DNA of 64,000 bases from UBA7672 sp030824255 (GTDB lineage: Bacteria > Pseudomonadota > Alphaproteobacteria > Caulobacterales > Hyphomonadaceae). Within the stretch, counting starts at the first letter, position 1; every line of letters starts with the position of its first letter. The translations under genes and the position numbers were made by a program. Shown here one piece after another: positions 9,144 to 17,298 of the stretch. The notes beneath the pieces are model-generated. The model worked only from the letters and a program-made list of their open reading frames with translations. It was not told where the DNA came from and made no database searches. The stretch is from contig OW818686.1 in assembly GCA_942493305.1 (NCBI GenBank), positions 3,472,001 to 3,536,000 of the forward strand. Reading direction: 5' to 3'.

Positions 9144-9437
9144 CAACGGATCCCTTTCTGAGGTCGCGCCGGGGTGTCGGGCCGCCGCGAGCCGCTCTTC
9201 TGGCGGCACGGGAGGACATTACTCGCAGGGGAGCTGCCGCCCGATCAAAGGAATTGCTGCAATTTTCATCAATTTCCCCGGGTTTCCGCAGACGTTACCG
9301 GGAACCCGGAAAACGCTCCGGGCACAGGCGGCTGGCATCCGGAAAAACAAGGGGTTCCCGCTACCGCGGTCTTTCTCGGGATGCGCCGATGTAAACCATT
9401 TTCTTTGCCGCCAACCCTGCCTAGAAGTCTCCCGCGT

Positions 9438-9527
9438 GGAAGGGTGGCCGAGTGGTTTAAGGCAACGGTCTTGAAAACCGTCGTAGGGGAAACTCTACCG
9501 TGGGTTCGAATCCCACCCCTTCCGCCA
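9438..9527 (+). tRNA. tRNA-Ser (TGA)
   Basis: A 90-nt class II tRNA with a long variable arm. The anticodon loop CTTGAAA lies on an ACGGT/ACCGT stem, giving anticodon TGA. The acceptor stem GGAAGGG pairs with CCCTTCC, the T-loop is GGTTCGAATCC, and CCA is encoded. The 294 bp between rlpA and this tRNA hold no convincing gene and presumably contain the promoters for both. Confidence 0.97.
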
Positions 9528-9567
9528 CCTCCTCCCCCACCTCCTCCTCCTCCCCCTCCCCCTCCCC
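9528..9567. repeat. 40-nt polypyrimidine tract (G-quadruplex-capable on the minus strand)
   Basis: Starting at the base after the tRNA-Ser CCA there is a run of only C and T except for one A at 9539. It contains four C runs of four or five bases (9534-9538, 9552-9556, 9558-9562, 9564-9567) and several CCT repeats. The minus strand therefore has GGGG-A-GGGGG-A-GGGGG plus a further GGGGG, a classical intramolecular quadruplex pattern. It lies between the tRNA and mtnB, in untranslated DNA if mtnB starts at 9629. Confidence 0.8.
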
Positions 9568-9628
9568 AAAGCACACGCAGACCTGCCAGGTTTGGATGCG
9601 CCCGGGAGTTGCGATAAGCCTGCCATCC

Positions 9629-10264
9629 ATGACCGCGACCTTTGAAACCGCTGCCAGCCAGCTCGTCGAAACGGGTCGCCGCTTCGATGGCCGTGGATGG
9701 GCCATGGCCGGCTCGGGCAATTACTCGACGCGGCTGTCCGACGGAGCTTTCGCCATCACCGTCTCCGGCCGCCACAAAGGACGACTGACTTCCGCTGACA
9801 TCATGCGCGTGGATGCGGCAGGCCGTTCTCTGGACCAGCGGCGTCCATCAGCGGAAACGCCGCTGCACATGCTGGTCTACCGGATGAAGCCAGAAGCAGA
9901 GGCCGTGCTCCACACGCATTCGGTCAGCGCGGTGACGCTGGGCCGGCTCGGCGACGGCACCCCGGTGAAGCTGCAGGGCTATGAAATGCTCAAGGCCCTG
10001 CCCGGCTTTCCTAGCCACGAGGACGAGGCGGTGCTGCCGGTCTTCGACAACGACCAAGATATGCCGCGACTGGCGAAGCAGGTGGAGCGCACGCTGCGCC
10101 ATGCGCCGCGCACGCCGGGTTTCCTGCTGCGCGGGCACGGACTCTATGTCTGGGCAGGATCAGTCGAGCAGGCCGTCTGCGCCGTCGAAGGCGTCGAACA
10201 CATGATCGCCTGCGAACTGGAACGCGCACGTATTCTGCAAGGAGGCGCCAGATGGCCCAGCTGA
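9629..10264 (+). CDS. mtnB: Methylthioribulose-1-phosphate dehydratase
   Basis: 211 residues from the ATG at 9629. Longer in-frame starts would translate the polypyrimidine tract and are rejected; an ATG at 9596 is the only other reasonable choice. Class II aldolase fold: GSGNYSTRL near residue 27, the zinc ligands in LHTHSVSAV, and a third His in LLRGHGLYVW. MtnB dehydrates methylthioribulose-1-phosphate in the methionine salvage pathway. It is the first gene of a tight mtnB-mtnD-mtnC-mtnA operon and overlaps mtnD by 13 bp. Confidence 0.93.
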   Translation: MTATFETAASQLVETGRRFDGRGWAMAGSGNYSTRLSDGAFAITVSGRHKGRLTSADIMRVDAAGRSLDQRRPSAETPLHMLVYRMKPEAEAVLHTHSVSAVTLGRLGDGTPVKLQGYEMLKALPGFPSHEDEAVLPVFDNDQDMPRLAKQVERTLRHAPRTPGFLLRGHGLYVWAGSVEQAVCAVEGVEHMIACELERARILQGGARWPS

Positions 10265-10806
10265 CCGTTTTCGAAGACACCGATCGGGGCAAGCCCCTTC
10301 TCACGTCACGCGACACGGCCACGATCGCCGCCGAACTGCGGAAAATCGGCGTAGAGCTGGAGCAATGGGCCCCGCTTGCGCCGCTGGCGGCGGATGCGAC
10401 CGACGCCGACGTGCTGGCCGCCTATCGCGATGATATCCGCCGGCTGGCGGATCGCGGCGGCTACAAGAGCTGGGACGTGATCCGCATGTTCCCGGATAAT
10501 CCCAAGAAAGACGAGCTGCGCGCCAAATTCCTCGACGAGCACATCCACATGGAAGACGAGGTGCGCTTCTTTGTCGAAGGCACGGGGATGTTCTATCTCC
10601 ACGCCGATGGCCGGGTGCACATGCTTCTATGCGAGGCGGGCGACCTGATCAGCGTCCCCGCAGGCCTGCAGCACTGGTTCGATATGGGCCCGAGCCCGCG
10701 CTTCTGTGCAATCCGCATGTTCACGAAACCGGAAGGCTGGGTGGCGAAGTTCACGGGCGAACCCATCGCCAAGTCCTTCCCGAGCTATGAAGCTCAGACG
10801 GCATGA
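10252..10806 (+). CDS. mtnD: Acireductone dioxygenase
   Basis: 184 residues with a strong GGAGG ribosome site inside the mtnB 3' end. Cupin metal site: HIHMEDEVRFF supplies H-x-H and the Glu, and GLQHWFDMG supplies the third His. The enzyme oxidises the acireductone intermediate. With Fe(II) it yields the 2-keto acid precursor of methionine and formate; with Ni(II) it gives the off-pathway products with carbon monoxide. The bound metal cannot be told from sequence. Its stop overlaps the mtnC start (ATGA). Confidence 0.96.
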   Translation: MAQLTVFEDTDRGKPLLTSRDTATIAAELRKIGVELEQWAPLAPLAADATDADVLAAYRDDIRRLADRGGYKSWDVIRMFPDNPKKDELRAKFLDEHIHMEDEVRFFVEGTGMFYLHADGRVHMLLCEAGDLISVPAGLQHWFDMGPSPRFCAIRMFTKPEGWVAKFTGEPIAKSFPSYEAQTA

Positions 10807-11483
10807 GCCGCCTCGCGGTCGACGCGATCGTCACCGATATCGAAGGGACGACCGGAAGCATCGCCTTCGTGAGGGATGTGCTTTTCCCTTATGCTGAAAA
10901 GCGGATGAAGGACTTCATCACGTCACACGCAGATGAGTTGGCGACCATCCTCGACCAAACGCGCGCGCTCGCAGGCGCCGCCGCGCTTTCAAATTCAGCG
11001 GTTGCAGACCAGCTGCTCGCCTGGTCGCGCGAGGATCGCAAGATCGGACCGCTGAAGGCGCTGCAGGGAAAGATCTGGGCGGCAGGCTACCAAAGCGGAC
11101 AGTTGAAAGGTCACGTCTATCCCGACGCGGTGAAGGCGCTGCGGGCATGGCATGGGCATGGGCTGCCGCTTTACGTTTTTTCCTCTGGCTCGGTCGAGGC
11201 GCAGAATCTGCTTTTCAGCCATACGGACTATGGCGACCTGACGCCGCTTTTCTCGGGCTATTTCGACACGCGGATTGGCGGAAAGCTCGAAGCTGGCTCC
11301 TATGCGGCGATTGCCGATGCGGTTGGGCACAAGCCAGACCGGCTGCTGTTTCTTTCTGATAATCCGGGCGAAATCGCCGCCGCACGTGAGGTGGGCTGGC
11401 AAGTGCGCCATGTCGATCGCGATGGACGGGCGCCGGGCGCGATCAGCACGTTTGACGAGATCGACTTGGAGGCCGCGGCGTGA
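10803..11483 (+). CDS. mtnC: Enolase-phosphatase E1
   Basis: 226 residues. HAD-superfamily motifs: motif I VTDIEGTTGS with the D-x-E variant characteristic of E1 enzymes, motif II VFSSGSVEAQ, and motif III/IV LFLSDNPGEIAAAREVGW. It both enolises and dephosphorylates 2,3-diketo-5-methylthiopentyl-1-phosphate, so separate MtnW/MtnX enzymes are not needed. It is coupled at both ends: ATGA with mtnD and GTGA with mtnA. Confidence 0.96.
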   Translation: MSRLAVDAIVTDIEGTTGSIAFVRDVLFPYAEKRMKDFITSHADELATILDQTRALAGAAALSNSAVADQLLAWSREDRKIGPLKALQGKIWAAGYQSGQLKGHVYPDAVKALRAWHGHGLPLYVFSSGSVEAQNLLFSHTDYGDLTPLFSGYFDTRIGGKLEAGSYAAIADAVGHKPDRLLFLSDNPGEIAAAREVGWQVRHVDRDGRAPGAISTFDEIDLEAAA

Positions 11484-12550
11484 TCATCGATGGACAAAGC
11501 ACGCGCCCGCTTGTCCTCAATGCCGATGGCGTGTCGATCAATGTGCTCGACCAGCGGCTGCTGCCTTGGAAGGTCGAATGGCGTCGGATTGCGGACGCCG
11601 AGACGGCTGCGGTCGCCATCCGGCAGATGTGGGTGCGCGGCGCGCCGATGCTGGCTGTGACGGGCGCGTATGGACTCTGCATGGCGCTCCGAGACGATCC
11701 GAGCGATGCGAACCTCGCCGCCAGCTATGCTGCGCTGCTCCACACACGTCCCACCGCTGTGAACCTGCAGGGCGCGCTCAACGCCATCGTGGACGTGGTG
11801 GGTCCTTTGCCACTGCGTCAACGCGCGGATGCGGCCTACCTGCGCGCCGCCCAGCTTTGCGACGATGATGCGCGCGATTGCGAGAATATCGGCCGCAGCG
11901 GCCTGCCGCTGATCGAAGCCATCGCGCAGGCGCGGCCGGGCAAGCCTGTGAACGTGCTGACGCATTGCAATGCCGGCGCGCTGGCCACGTTCGCCTACGG
12001 AACGGCGACCGCGCCGGTCTATCTCGCGCACGAGGCCGGCATTCCGGTTCATGTCTGGGTCGACGAGACGCGACCGCGCAATCAGGGCGCCGCTCTGACG
12101 GCGTTCGAACTGTCCCAGCACGGCGTACCGCACACCGTGATTGCTGACAACGCAGGCGGCCTACTGATGCAGCTCGGCGAGGTGGACCTGTGCTTCGTGG
12201 GTGTTGATCGCGTCGCGCGCAATGGTGATGTGGTGAACAAGGTCGGGACGTACCTTAAGGCGCTATCCGCGTTTGATAATGGCGTCCCCTTCTATGCGGC
12301 GATGCCTTTCACGTCGTTCGACCCGGCGACAGCAACAGGCGCCGCCGTTCCGATCGAGGAGCGATCCCCGGAGGAAGTCACGCATATTGATGGGCCGGAC
12401 TCCGATGGCCGGCTGGTGCGCGTGCGCGTGGTCAATCCCGGCTCGCGCGTCGGCAATCCGGCGTTTGACATGACCCCTGCCCGGCTCGTGAGCGGATATC
12501 TTACCGAGCGCGGCCTCCTGTCCCTCGCTGATCTCCACGCCGCCGCCTGA
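11480..12550 (+). CDS. mtnA: S-methyl-5-thioribose-1-phosphate isomerase
   Basis: 356 residues, GTG start overlapping the mtnC stop. Related to eIF2B-alpha. Conserved stretches: MWVRGAPMLAVTGAYG; LTHCNAGALATFAYGTA with the catalytic Cys; VDETRPRNQGAALTAFEL; and VGVDRVARNGDVVNKVGTY with the catalytic Asp. It converts methylthioribose-1-phosphate to methylthioribulose-1-phosphate, the MtnB substrate. The enzymes that make its own substrate (MTA phosphorylase, or nucleosidase plus MTR kinase) are not in this window and must be elsewhere. Confidence 0.96.
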   Translation: MIIDGQSTRPLVLNADGVSINVLDQRLLPWKVEWRRIADAETAAVAIRQMWVRGAPMLAVTGAYGLCMALRDDPSDANLAASYAALLHTRPTAVNLQGALNAIVDVVGPLPLRQRADAAYLRAAQLCDDDARDCENIGRSGLPLIEAIAQARPGKPVNVLTHCNAGALATFAYGTATAPVYLAHEAGIPVHVWVDETRPRNQGAALTAFELSQHGVPHTVIADNAGGLLMQLGEVDLCFVGVDRVARNGDVVNKVGTYLKALSAFDNGVPFYAAMPFTSFDPATATGAAVPIEERSPEEVTHIDGPDSDGRLVRVRVVNPGSRVGNPAFDMTPARLVSGYLTERGLLSLADLHAAA

Positions 12551-12635
12551 AAAAATCACCGTTTGAAAAGGCATTGCAGCGCACAGCCAGCATGCCCGAT
12601 AACCACGATCGGTTCAGCGTGGGGAGCGGCGCCCG

Positions 12636-13223
12636 ATGTGGTTCGAGAATGTTGGGACGTTCATTGAGTTCGGCTTCCATCACATCATTCCGGATGGGCT
12701 GGACCACGTCCTGTTCGTCATCGCGCTGTACCTGAACGCCCGCAGCTGGGGATCGTTGATCCTGCAGGTCACGGTCTTCACGGTCGCCCACACGATCTCG
12801 CTGCTGCTGGCGTCCACCGGCGTCGTGTCCGTGCCTGCCGAAGTCGTCGAGCCGCTGATTGCAGTATCCATCGCCGTACTGGCGCTTGAGGCGATCTTCC
12901 TGAAGGGACCCGCGATCTGGCGCCTGCCGGTGATCTTTGCGTTCGGCCTGATGCACGGACTGGGCTTCGGATCGCTGATGGCTCCCGCCCTGCAGAGCGC
13001 GGATATCTCCGCCGGCCTCGTCGGCATCACCGTCGGCGTGGAGCTGGGCCACCTGATCGTGCTGGTCGCGACCGCAGGCGTGGCGTTTGGCGTGCGCCGG
13101 CTGCTGAAAAGAGCAGGCCGTCCGGACCTCTACCGCCCCGCCTTCGTCGTGCCAATCGCCGCGATCATCACGATCGTGGGCCTGTACTGGACCCTACAGC
13201 GCGTCGGTATTCTGCCTGAATAG
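12636..13223 (+). CDS. HupE/UreJ-family membrane protein
   Basis: 195 residues, about five to six membrane segments. His-rich motifs sit at the membrane face: FHHIIPDGLDHVLFVIALYL at the N-terminus, VAHTISLLL, GLMHGLGFG and GVELGHLIVL. HupE/UreJ proteins are secondary nickel (or related metal) permeases, usually beside hydrogenase or urease genes. None is visible here. The gene stands alone 85 bp after mtnA. MtnD can bind nickel, but a link would be speculation. Confidence 0.85.
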   Translation: MWFENVGTFIEFGFHHIIPDGLDHVLFVIALYLNARSWGSLILQVTVFTVAHTISLLLASTGVVSVPAEVVEPLIAVSIAVLALEAIFLKGPAIWRLPVIFAFGLMHGLGFGSLMAPALQSADISAGLVGITVGVELGHLIVLVATAGVAFGVRRLLKRAGRPDLYRPAFVVPIAAIITIVGLYWTLQRVGILPE

Positions 13224-13230
13224 GAAGGTA

Positions 13231-13306
13231 TGGTGCCCAGGGCCGGAATCGAACCAGCGACACGCGGATTTTCAATCCGCTGCTCTACCAACTGAGCTAC
13301 CTGGGC
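13231..13306 (-). tRNA. tRNA-Phe (GAA)
   Basis: A 76-nt tRNA with encoded CCA. The minus strand gives the acceptor arm GCCCAGG/CCTGGGC, the anticodon stem GCGGA/TCCGC with loop TTGAAAA (anticodon GAA), and the T-loop GGTTCGATTCC. It is convergent with the HupE-like gene, whose stop is only 7 bp away. Confidence 0.97.
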
Positions 13307-13348
13307 GCACCACCTCGCGGCGATGAGGGGCGTTGTATAGGGAAAGCC

Positions 13349-13564
13349 TTATTCCCTGTCCATGCCCTTCGCGCGATCTCTTACGTCGTTGTTTTCATGG
13401 GAGTTGGAGCTGGAAACGCCGCCATCCTCGTCATCCCCCGCCTCATTTCCCGGAATCGCATAGCCCCCTTTGAGCCAACGGGAGAGGTCAACGTCTGCGC
13501 AGCGCTGCGAGCAAAAGGGGGCGAAAGCCTTGTTGGCCGGGCGCGAGCAGATCGGGCAAGCCAT
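13349..13564 (-). CDS. yacG: DNA gyrase inhibitor YacG (zinc protein)
   Basis: 71 residues. The zinc knuckle C-P-I-C (residues 3-6) and the second pair in FCSQRCADVDLSRWL match YacG exactly; the acidic, Ser-rich C-terminal tail is disordered. E. coli YacG binds GyrB and blocks DNA binding by gyrase. The gene starts inside the stop of the upstream RNase E/G-like gene (TGATG), a conserved alphaproteobacterial coupling. Confidence 0.93.
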   Translation of the reverse strand: MACPICSRPANKAFAPFCSQRCADVDLSRWLKGGYAIPGNEAGDDEDGGVSSSNSHENNDVRDRAKGMDRE

Positions 13565-14625
13565 CAGAGGCTCCTTACGTCTGGTTGGCCTGGGGGGCCG
13601 GGTTTGGGGTTAAGGGTCCAGCGGGGGCCGATCCGGTCCGCCAGCGCCCCGCGCCAGTCGATTACGTCCTGATCAAGCCACGCCGCTGCCGCCTCGGACA
13701 GGGTGGCGGCAATGCGTGCGCCACGGTTCTGTCGGCCGGCGGTTTCGATCAGGCGGAGGACGTCGAGGGCTTCGCGCTCCTCCGCCGGGGCCGCCAGCGC
13801 ATCGGCGAGAGGACGTATGCGGCGGGCAATGGCCGCTTCGCAGATGGAGAGGCGGGACAGATCCAGCACGTCGCTATTTCGGCCGAGACAGGCGGCCAGC
13901 GCATCACGAAATGCCTGTGCTGTTCGGCGCCGATTATCCGGCAGCTTCATGCCGATGAAGTCAACCAAGGCGAGACCCGCGAGACTTCGAAGGGAGAGCT
14001 GACGCGCGGCAACCTCCGCGGCTGCGAGATTGAGGTCCAGCGCGAAACGCTCGGCGTCGCCGCCGCCTTTGCGTTGGGAACTGTCTATGTCAATGACCGT
14101 TGCAGCGCGTGTTGTCTCAATCGAGATATTTCCCCCGCCAACCAGCGGTACGATGGCGTGGGTTGCTTCACCAATGGCCCCGTCGACAAACTCGCGCGCC
14201 GCCGCACCATCGCACGTCTGAACGATCTCGACGCCTTGCAGGAAGGGGTCATCCGAAGCATCCGCGTGCTTGCCGGGACGATCCGGACGCTGCGCGCTTG
14301 GCGACATATCGGCGAGGCTCAACAGCGGGCTCTTGTCGCTCCATGACTCCGCCTTGACGCGGAAGGCGAGCATCGCGCCTTCGGTGACATGGCTGGCGCG
14401 AGTCGGTTCAACGAGGCCATCAGCGCCGTCGCCGATATCCACGAACCAACCGCGATCACCGGGAATACGGGCCTTCACGCGACCCCAGCGGATTTCGCCA
14501 AGCCGCACCCGCTGGCCGCGCTCGCTCCAGCGTTCGACATCAAGACGGAAAGGTAACCCACGCTCATCAACAAGAAGCCGCCGCTGCTCGCCGACCGCAT
14601 CGTCGATGACAAGGCGGGCTTTCAT
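13564..14625 (-). CDS. Short ribonuclease E/G-family protein
   Basis: 353 residues, much shorter than RNase E and also shorter than RNase G (about 490). An S1-like segment reads GRVKARIPGDRGWFVDIGDG (residues 49-68). The two catalytic aspartates appear to be D179 (TVIDIDSSQ) and D222 (ALVDFIGMK), exactly 43 residues apart, as are D303 and D346 in E. coli RNase E. The Zn-link C-P-x-C motif used for dimerisation is absent; the protein ends after a helical segment. It is coupled to Maf upstream (ATGA) and YacG downstream (TGATG). A functional endonuclease is plausible, but the substrate is unknown. Confidence 0.85.
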   Translation of the reverse strand: MKARLVIDDAVGEQRRLLVDERGLPFRLDVERWSERGQRVRLGEIRWGRVKARIPGDRGWFVDIGDGADGLVEPTRASHVTEGAMLAFRVKAESWSDKSPLLSLADMSPSAQRPDRPGKHADASDDPFLQGVEIVQTCDGAAAREFVDGAIGEATHAIVPLVGGGNISIETTRAATVIDIDSSQRKGGGDAERFALDLNLAAAEVAARQLSLRSLAGLALVDFIGMKLPDNRRRTAQAFRDALAACLGRNSDVLDLSRLSICEAAIARRIRPLADALAAPAEEREALDVLRLIETAGRQNRGARIAATLSEAAAAWLDQDVIDWRGALADRIGPRWTLNPKPGPPGQPDVRSL

Positions 14626-15230
14626 TTCGCCGCCCAGCGAAGCGCGGGCGCGAAGCCGAGGCCTTCGAGAATCGCCATCGTTTCATTGAGCGGCAGGCCG
14701 ACGATGGCGGAATAGGAGCCGGAGATCTCTTGGACAAACGCGCCGGCCTGCCCCTGAATGGCGTAACCACCAGCCTTGCCCCGCCATTCGCCGCTGGCGA
14801 TGTAGCCCTCGGCCTCCACCAGCGAGAGCCGCTTGAAGGCGACCCGTGCTTCCACGACGCGAGAGGCCATGCGCCCGTCCGGCGCGATCACGGCCACACC
14901 CGTCAGCACGTCATGCTTGCGACCGGAGATCAGCTTGAGGCAGGCCCGCACGTCCGCCTCGGTTTCTGCCTTGGGCAGTATGCGGCGGCCGACAGCAACC
15001 ACCGTGTCGGCAGACAAAACGTAGTGGCCGGCAAGACGCGCCTGTGCCGCCTGCCCTTTGCCTATGGCAAGCCGAAGAGCGAGCTGGCGGGGCCGCTCGT
15101 CGCGCAGGGAGGTCTCGTCGATATCGGCTGGCTCGACCCGGTCTGGAACCAGGCCAACCTGGCGCAGCAGGTCCAGCCGTCGCGGGCTGGCGCTCGCCAG
15201 CGCCAGCAGCGGGGCGACGATGTCTGGCAT
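14622..15230 (-). CDS. maf: Maf-family nucleotide pyrophosphatase
   Basis: 202 residues from the ATG at 15230; a GTG at 15236 overlapping the infA stop is an equally possible start. Signatures: ALASASPRRLDLL at the N-terminus, LSADTVVAVGRRIL, SGRKHDVLTGVAV and YAIQGQAGAFVQEISGSYSA. Maf proteins hydrolyse dTTP, UTP or modified nucleotides and act as house-cleaning enzymes. The gene lies just downstream of infA and overlaps the RNase E/G-like gene. Confidence 0.94.
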   Translation of the reverse strand: MPDIVAPLLALASASPRRLDLLRQVGLVPDRVEPADIDETSLRDERPRQLALRLAIGKGQAAQARLAGHYVLSADTVVAVGRRILPKAETEADVRACLKLISGRKHDVLTGVAVIAPDGRMASRVVEARVAFKRLSLVEAEGYIASGEWRGKAGGYAIQGQAGAFVQEISGSYSAIVGLPLNETMAILEGLGFAPALRWAAK

Positions 15231-15232
15231 GG

Positions 15233-15451
15233 TCACTTGAAGCGGTAGGTAATACGCCCTTTGGTCAGGTCGTACGGGGTCATCTCGACAAGCACTTTAT
15301 CGCCCGTGAGCACCCGAATGCGGTTTTTCCGCATTTTCCCGGCCGTATGGCCAATAATCTCGTGGTCGTTCGAAAGCTTCACGCGAAAAGTCGCGTTAGG
15401 CAGGAGTTCGACGATAGTGCCTTCAAACTCGATAAGTTCTTCCTTCGCCAT
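15233..15451 (-). CDS. infA: Translation initiation factor IF-1
   Basis: 72 residues, exactly the family length; an OB-fold with GTIVELLPNATFRVKL, HTAGKMRKNRIRVLTGDKV and a C-terminal KGRITYRFK. IF-1 binds the ribosomal A site during initiation. The start is preceded by AAAGGGAG. It is the first gene of the infA-maf-RNase-yacG run. Confidence 0.98.
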   Translation of the reverse strand: MAKEELIEFEGTIVELLPNATFRVKLSNDHEIIGHTAGKMRKNRIRVLTGDKVLVEMTPYDLTKGRITYRFK

Positions 15452-15485
15452 GAAACTCCCTTTGGCGGCTGTTTATGAGCCGAGC

Positions 15486-15516
15486 CCTATACACGCATTT
15501 CTGCGGATTCGTCTAA
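15486..15516 (-). promoter_or_regulatory. Possible infA promoter
   Basis: On the minus strand TTAGAC (complement of 15511-15516) and TATAGG (complement of 15486-15491) are separated by 19 bp and end about 35 bp before the infA start. The spacing is longer than the usual 17 bp and the match is by eye only, so this is tentative. Confidence 0.3.
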
Positions 15517-15526
15517 TCTTCGAGAC

Positions 15527-16003
15527 TTATCCCCTGGCATGAAGGGCGCAGACCAGCGTGAACAACCGCCGGGCGGTGTCAAAATCGACCTCCGCCTTGT
15601 CAGCCAGCCGCTCGGTCAGGACCTGGGACCCCTCATTATGGAGCCCCCGGCGGCCCATATCGATCGCCTCGATCTGGGACGGGCTGGAGCTGCGGATCGC
15701 GTCGTAATAGCTGTCGCAGATCAGGAAGTAGTCCTTGATCACCCGCCGCAGGGCCGTGAGCGACAGGAGCAGCTTCCGCACGGGCGAGCCGTCCTGTTCC
15801 GAAATGTCGAACACCAGACGATTATCGGCCAGCGAGAGCACCACATTATAGGGGCCCCCATCATGCCCGATGACCCTGAAGCTGTTTCCTTCGAGAAGGT
15901 CAAAGATCGCAACCTTGCGCTCATGGTCGGCATCGGGACCGGCGGGCGCCAGACTTTTCTCGTCTATCTCGATCGACGCGATGCGCGGGGTGCTGCTACT
16001 CAT
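15527..16003 (-). CDS. UPF0262 family protein
   Basis: 158 residues, soluble, with no catalytic motif I can name. The stretch RVIKDYFLICDSYYDAIRSS and the ending DFDTARRLFTLVCALHARG are characteristic of UPF0262, a family found between hisD and infA in Alphaproteobacteria. Its start overlaps the hisD stop (ATGA), so it is translated with hisD. The function is unknown. Confidence 0.9.
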   Translation of the reverse strand: MSSSTPRIASIEIDEKSLAPAGPDADHERKVAIFDLLEGNSFRVIGHDGGPYNVVLSLADNRLVFDISEQDGSPVRKLLLSLTALRRVIKDYFLICDSYYDAIRSSSPSQIEAIDMGRRGLHNEGSQVLTERLADKAEVDFDTARRLFTLVCALHARG

Positions 16004-17298
16004 GTGCCGCCCCGACGTATCGAGACCGACAGGCCGTGAGCCGGAAGACCTTCATTCGCGGCCAGCGTTTCAGCCGCTTGCGCCAGGTGGTGAAAGCCCT
16101 GCTCGCTGATGCGCTGAATGGACGTACGCTTCATGAAGTCGAGCACGGACAGGCCTGACGCAAAGCGCGCTGCGCCGGATGTTGGCAACACGTGGTTGGA
16201 GCCGGTGACGTAATCGCCCAGCGCTTCTGGCGCCCAGCGGCCGAGGAAGATTGCGCCGGAGTGGCGAACGTCATTGGCGATGGCGTCCGGATCGGCCGTC
16301 GCAATCTCAACGTGCTCCGGCGCGATCTGGTTCACAATCTCCGCCGCAGCGCTCAGCGGTGCGATAACGATGGCGCCGTAGTCGCGCCACGCCTCGATGG
16401 CGGTCCTCGACGTGGAGAGCAGCACGATCTGGCGCTCAACCGCCATTTCGACTCTTGAGGCCCAGTCGGCATCGTCCGTGATGAGAATGGATTGCGCCAG
16501 CGGGTCGTGCTCGGCCTGGCTTAACAGGTCGGCCGCTATCCATTCGGGGTTGTTCTGATTGTCGGCGACAACGGTGATCTCGGACGGCCCCGCGATAGTG
16601 TCGATGCCGACGTCGCCGAAGACGATGCGCTTGGCCGCCGCCACGAAGGCGTTTCCGGGCCCGACAATCTTGTCGACCGGCTTGAGCCGTCCTGCCCCGT
16701 AAGCCAGCGCCGCAACCGCCTGCCCGCCGCCGATGGGATAGAACTCCGTCACGCCCGCACGCACAGCAGCATAGGCGACGGCGGGATTGAAGTGTCCACC
16801 TGGCACGGGCGAGGTCATCACGATGCGTTTCACGCCGGCGGCGCGCGCAGGCACGCCGTTCATCAGCACGGAGCTGGGATAGCTCGCCCGGCCGCCCGGC
16901 ACGTAGAGGCCCACCGCATCCACCGGCGTCCAGCGCCAGCCAAGTTCAAGACCATTCGCATCGGTGAAGCTATGATCCTGCGGGCGCTGCTGTGCGTGAT
17001 ACGTTTCGATCCGCTTCGCGGCGAAGTCGAGCGCCTCGCGAACGTCAGAAGGGCAGCGCTCAGCGGCTTCGAGAAGATCGAGACCCGCCGCCTGCAACGT
17101 TTCAGGATCAACGGCGACCTTGTCGAAACGGCTGGTGTATTCGGCGACGGCATGACCTCCGCGCTGGCGTACGTCACGTACGATGGCATTGGTCGCCGTG
17201 TGAACGTCTTCTGTCCCTTGCGCGCGGCGGAGCGACAGAAAGGTAGCGAAAGCTTCGGTGAACCCGACTTCGCTGGCGTCAAACCGGCGAATGCTCAT
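16000..17298 (-). CDS. hisD: Histidinol dehydrogenase
   Basis: 432 residues, the normal length. Hallmarks: GLYVPGGRASYPSSVLMN, KIVGPGNAFVAAAKR, DTIAGPSEITVVAD and GSNHVLPTSGAARFASGLSV. The enzyme makes the last two NAD-dependent oxidations of histidine synthesis at a zinc site. It is coupled by 4-bp overlaps to the DUF2948 gene upstream and the UPF0262 gene downstream; no other his gene is in the window. Confidence 0.97.
   Translation of the reverse strand: MSIRRFDASEVGFTEAFATFLSLRRAQGTEDVHTATNAIVRDVRQRGGHAVAEYTSRFDKVAVDPETLQAAGLDLLEAAERCPSDVREALDFAAKRIETYHAQQRPQDHSFTDANGLELGWRWTPVDAVGLYVPGGRASYPSSVLMNGVPARAAGVKRIVMTSPVPGGHFNPAVAYAAVRAGVTEFYPIGGGQAVAALAYGAGRLKPVDKIVGPGNAFVAAAKRIVFGDVGIDTIAGPSEITVVADNQNNPEWIAADLLSQAEHDPLAQSILITDDADWASRVEMAVERQIVLLSTSRTAIEAWRDYGAIVIAPLSAAAEIVNQIAPEHVEIATADPDAIANDVRHSGAIFLGRWAPEALGDYVTGSNHVLPTSGAARFASGLSVLDFMKRTSIQRISEQGFHHLAQAAETLAANEGLPAHGLSVSIRRGGT

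Noticed and set aside
9528..9628. Possible SAM or other riboswitch before the mtn operon
   Set aside because: The leader is a pyrimidine tract with no conserved riboswitch core or terminator pair that I could find.
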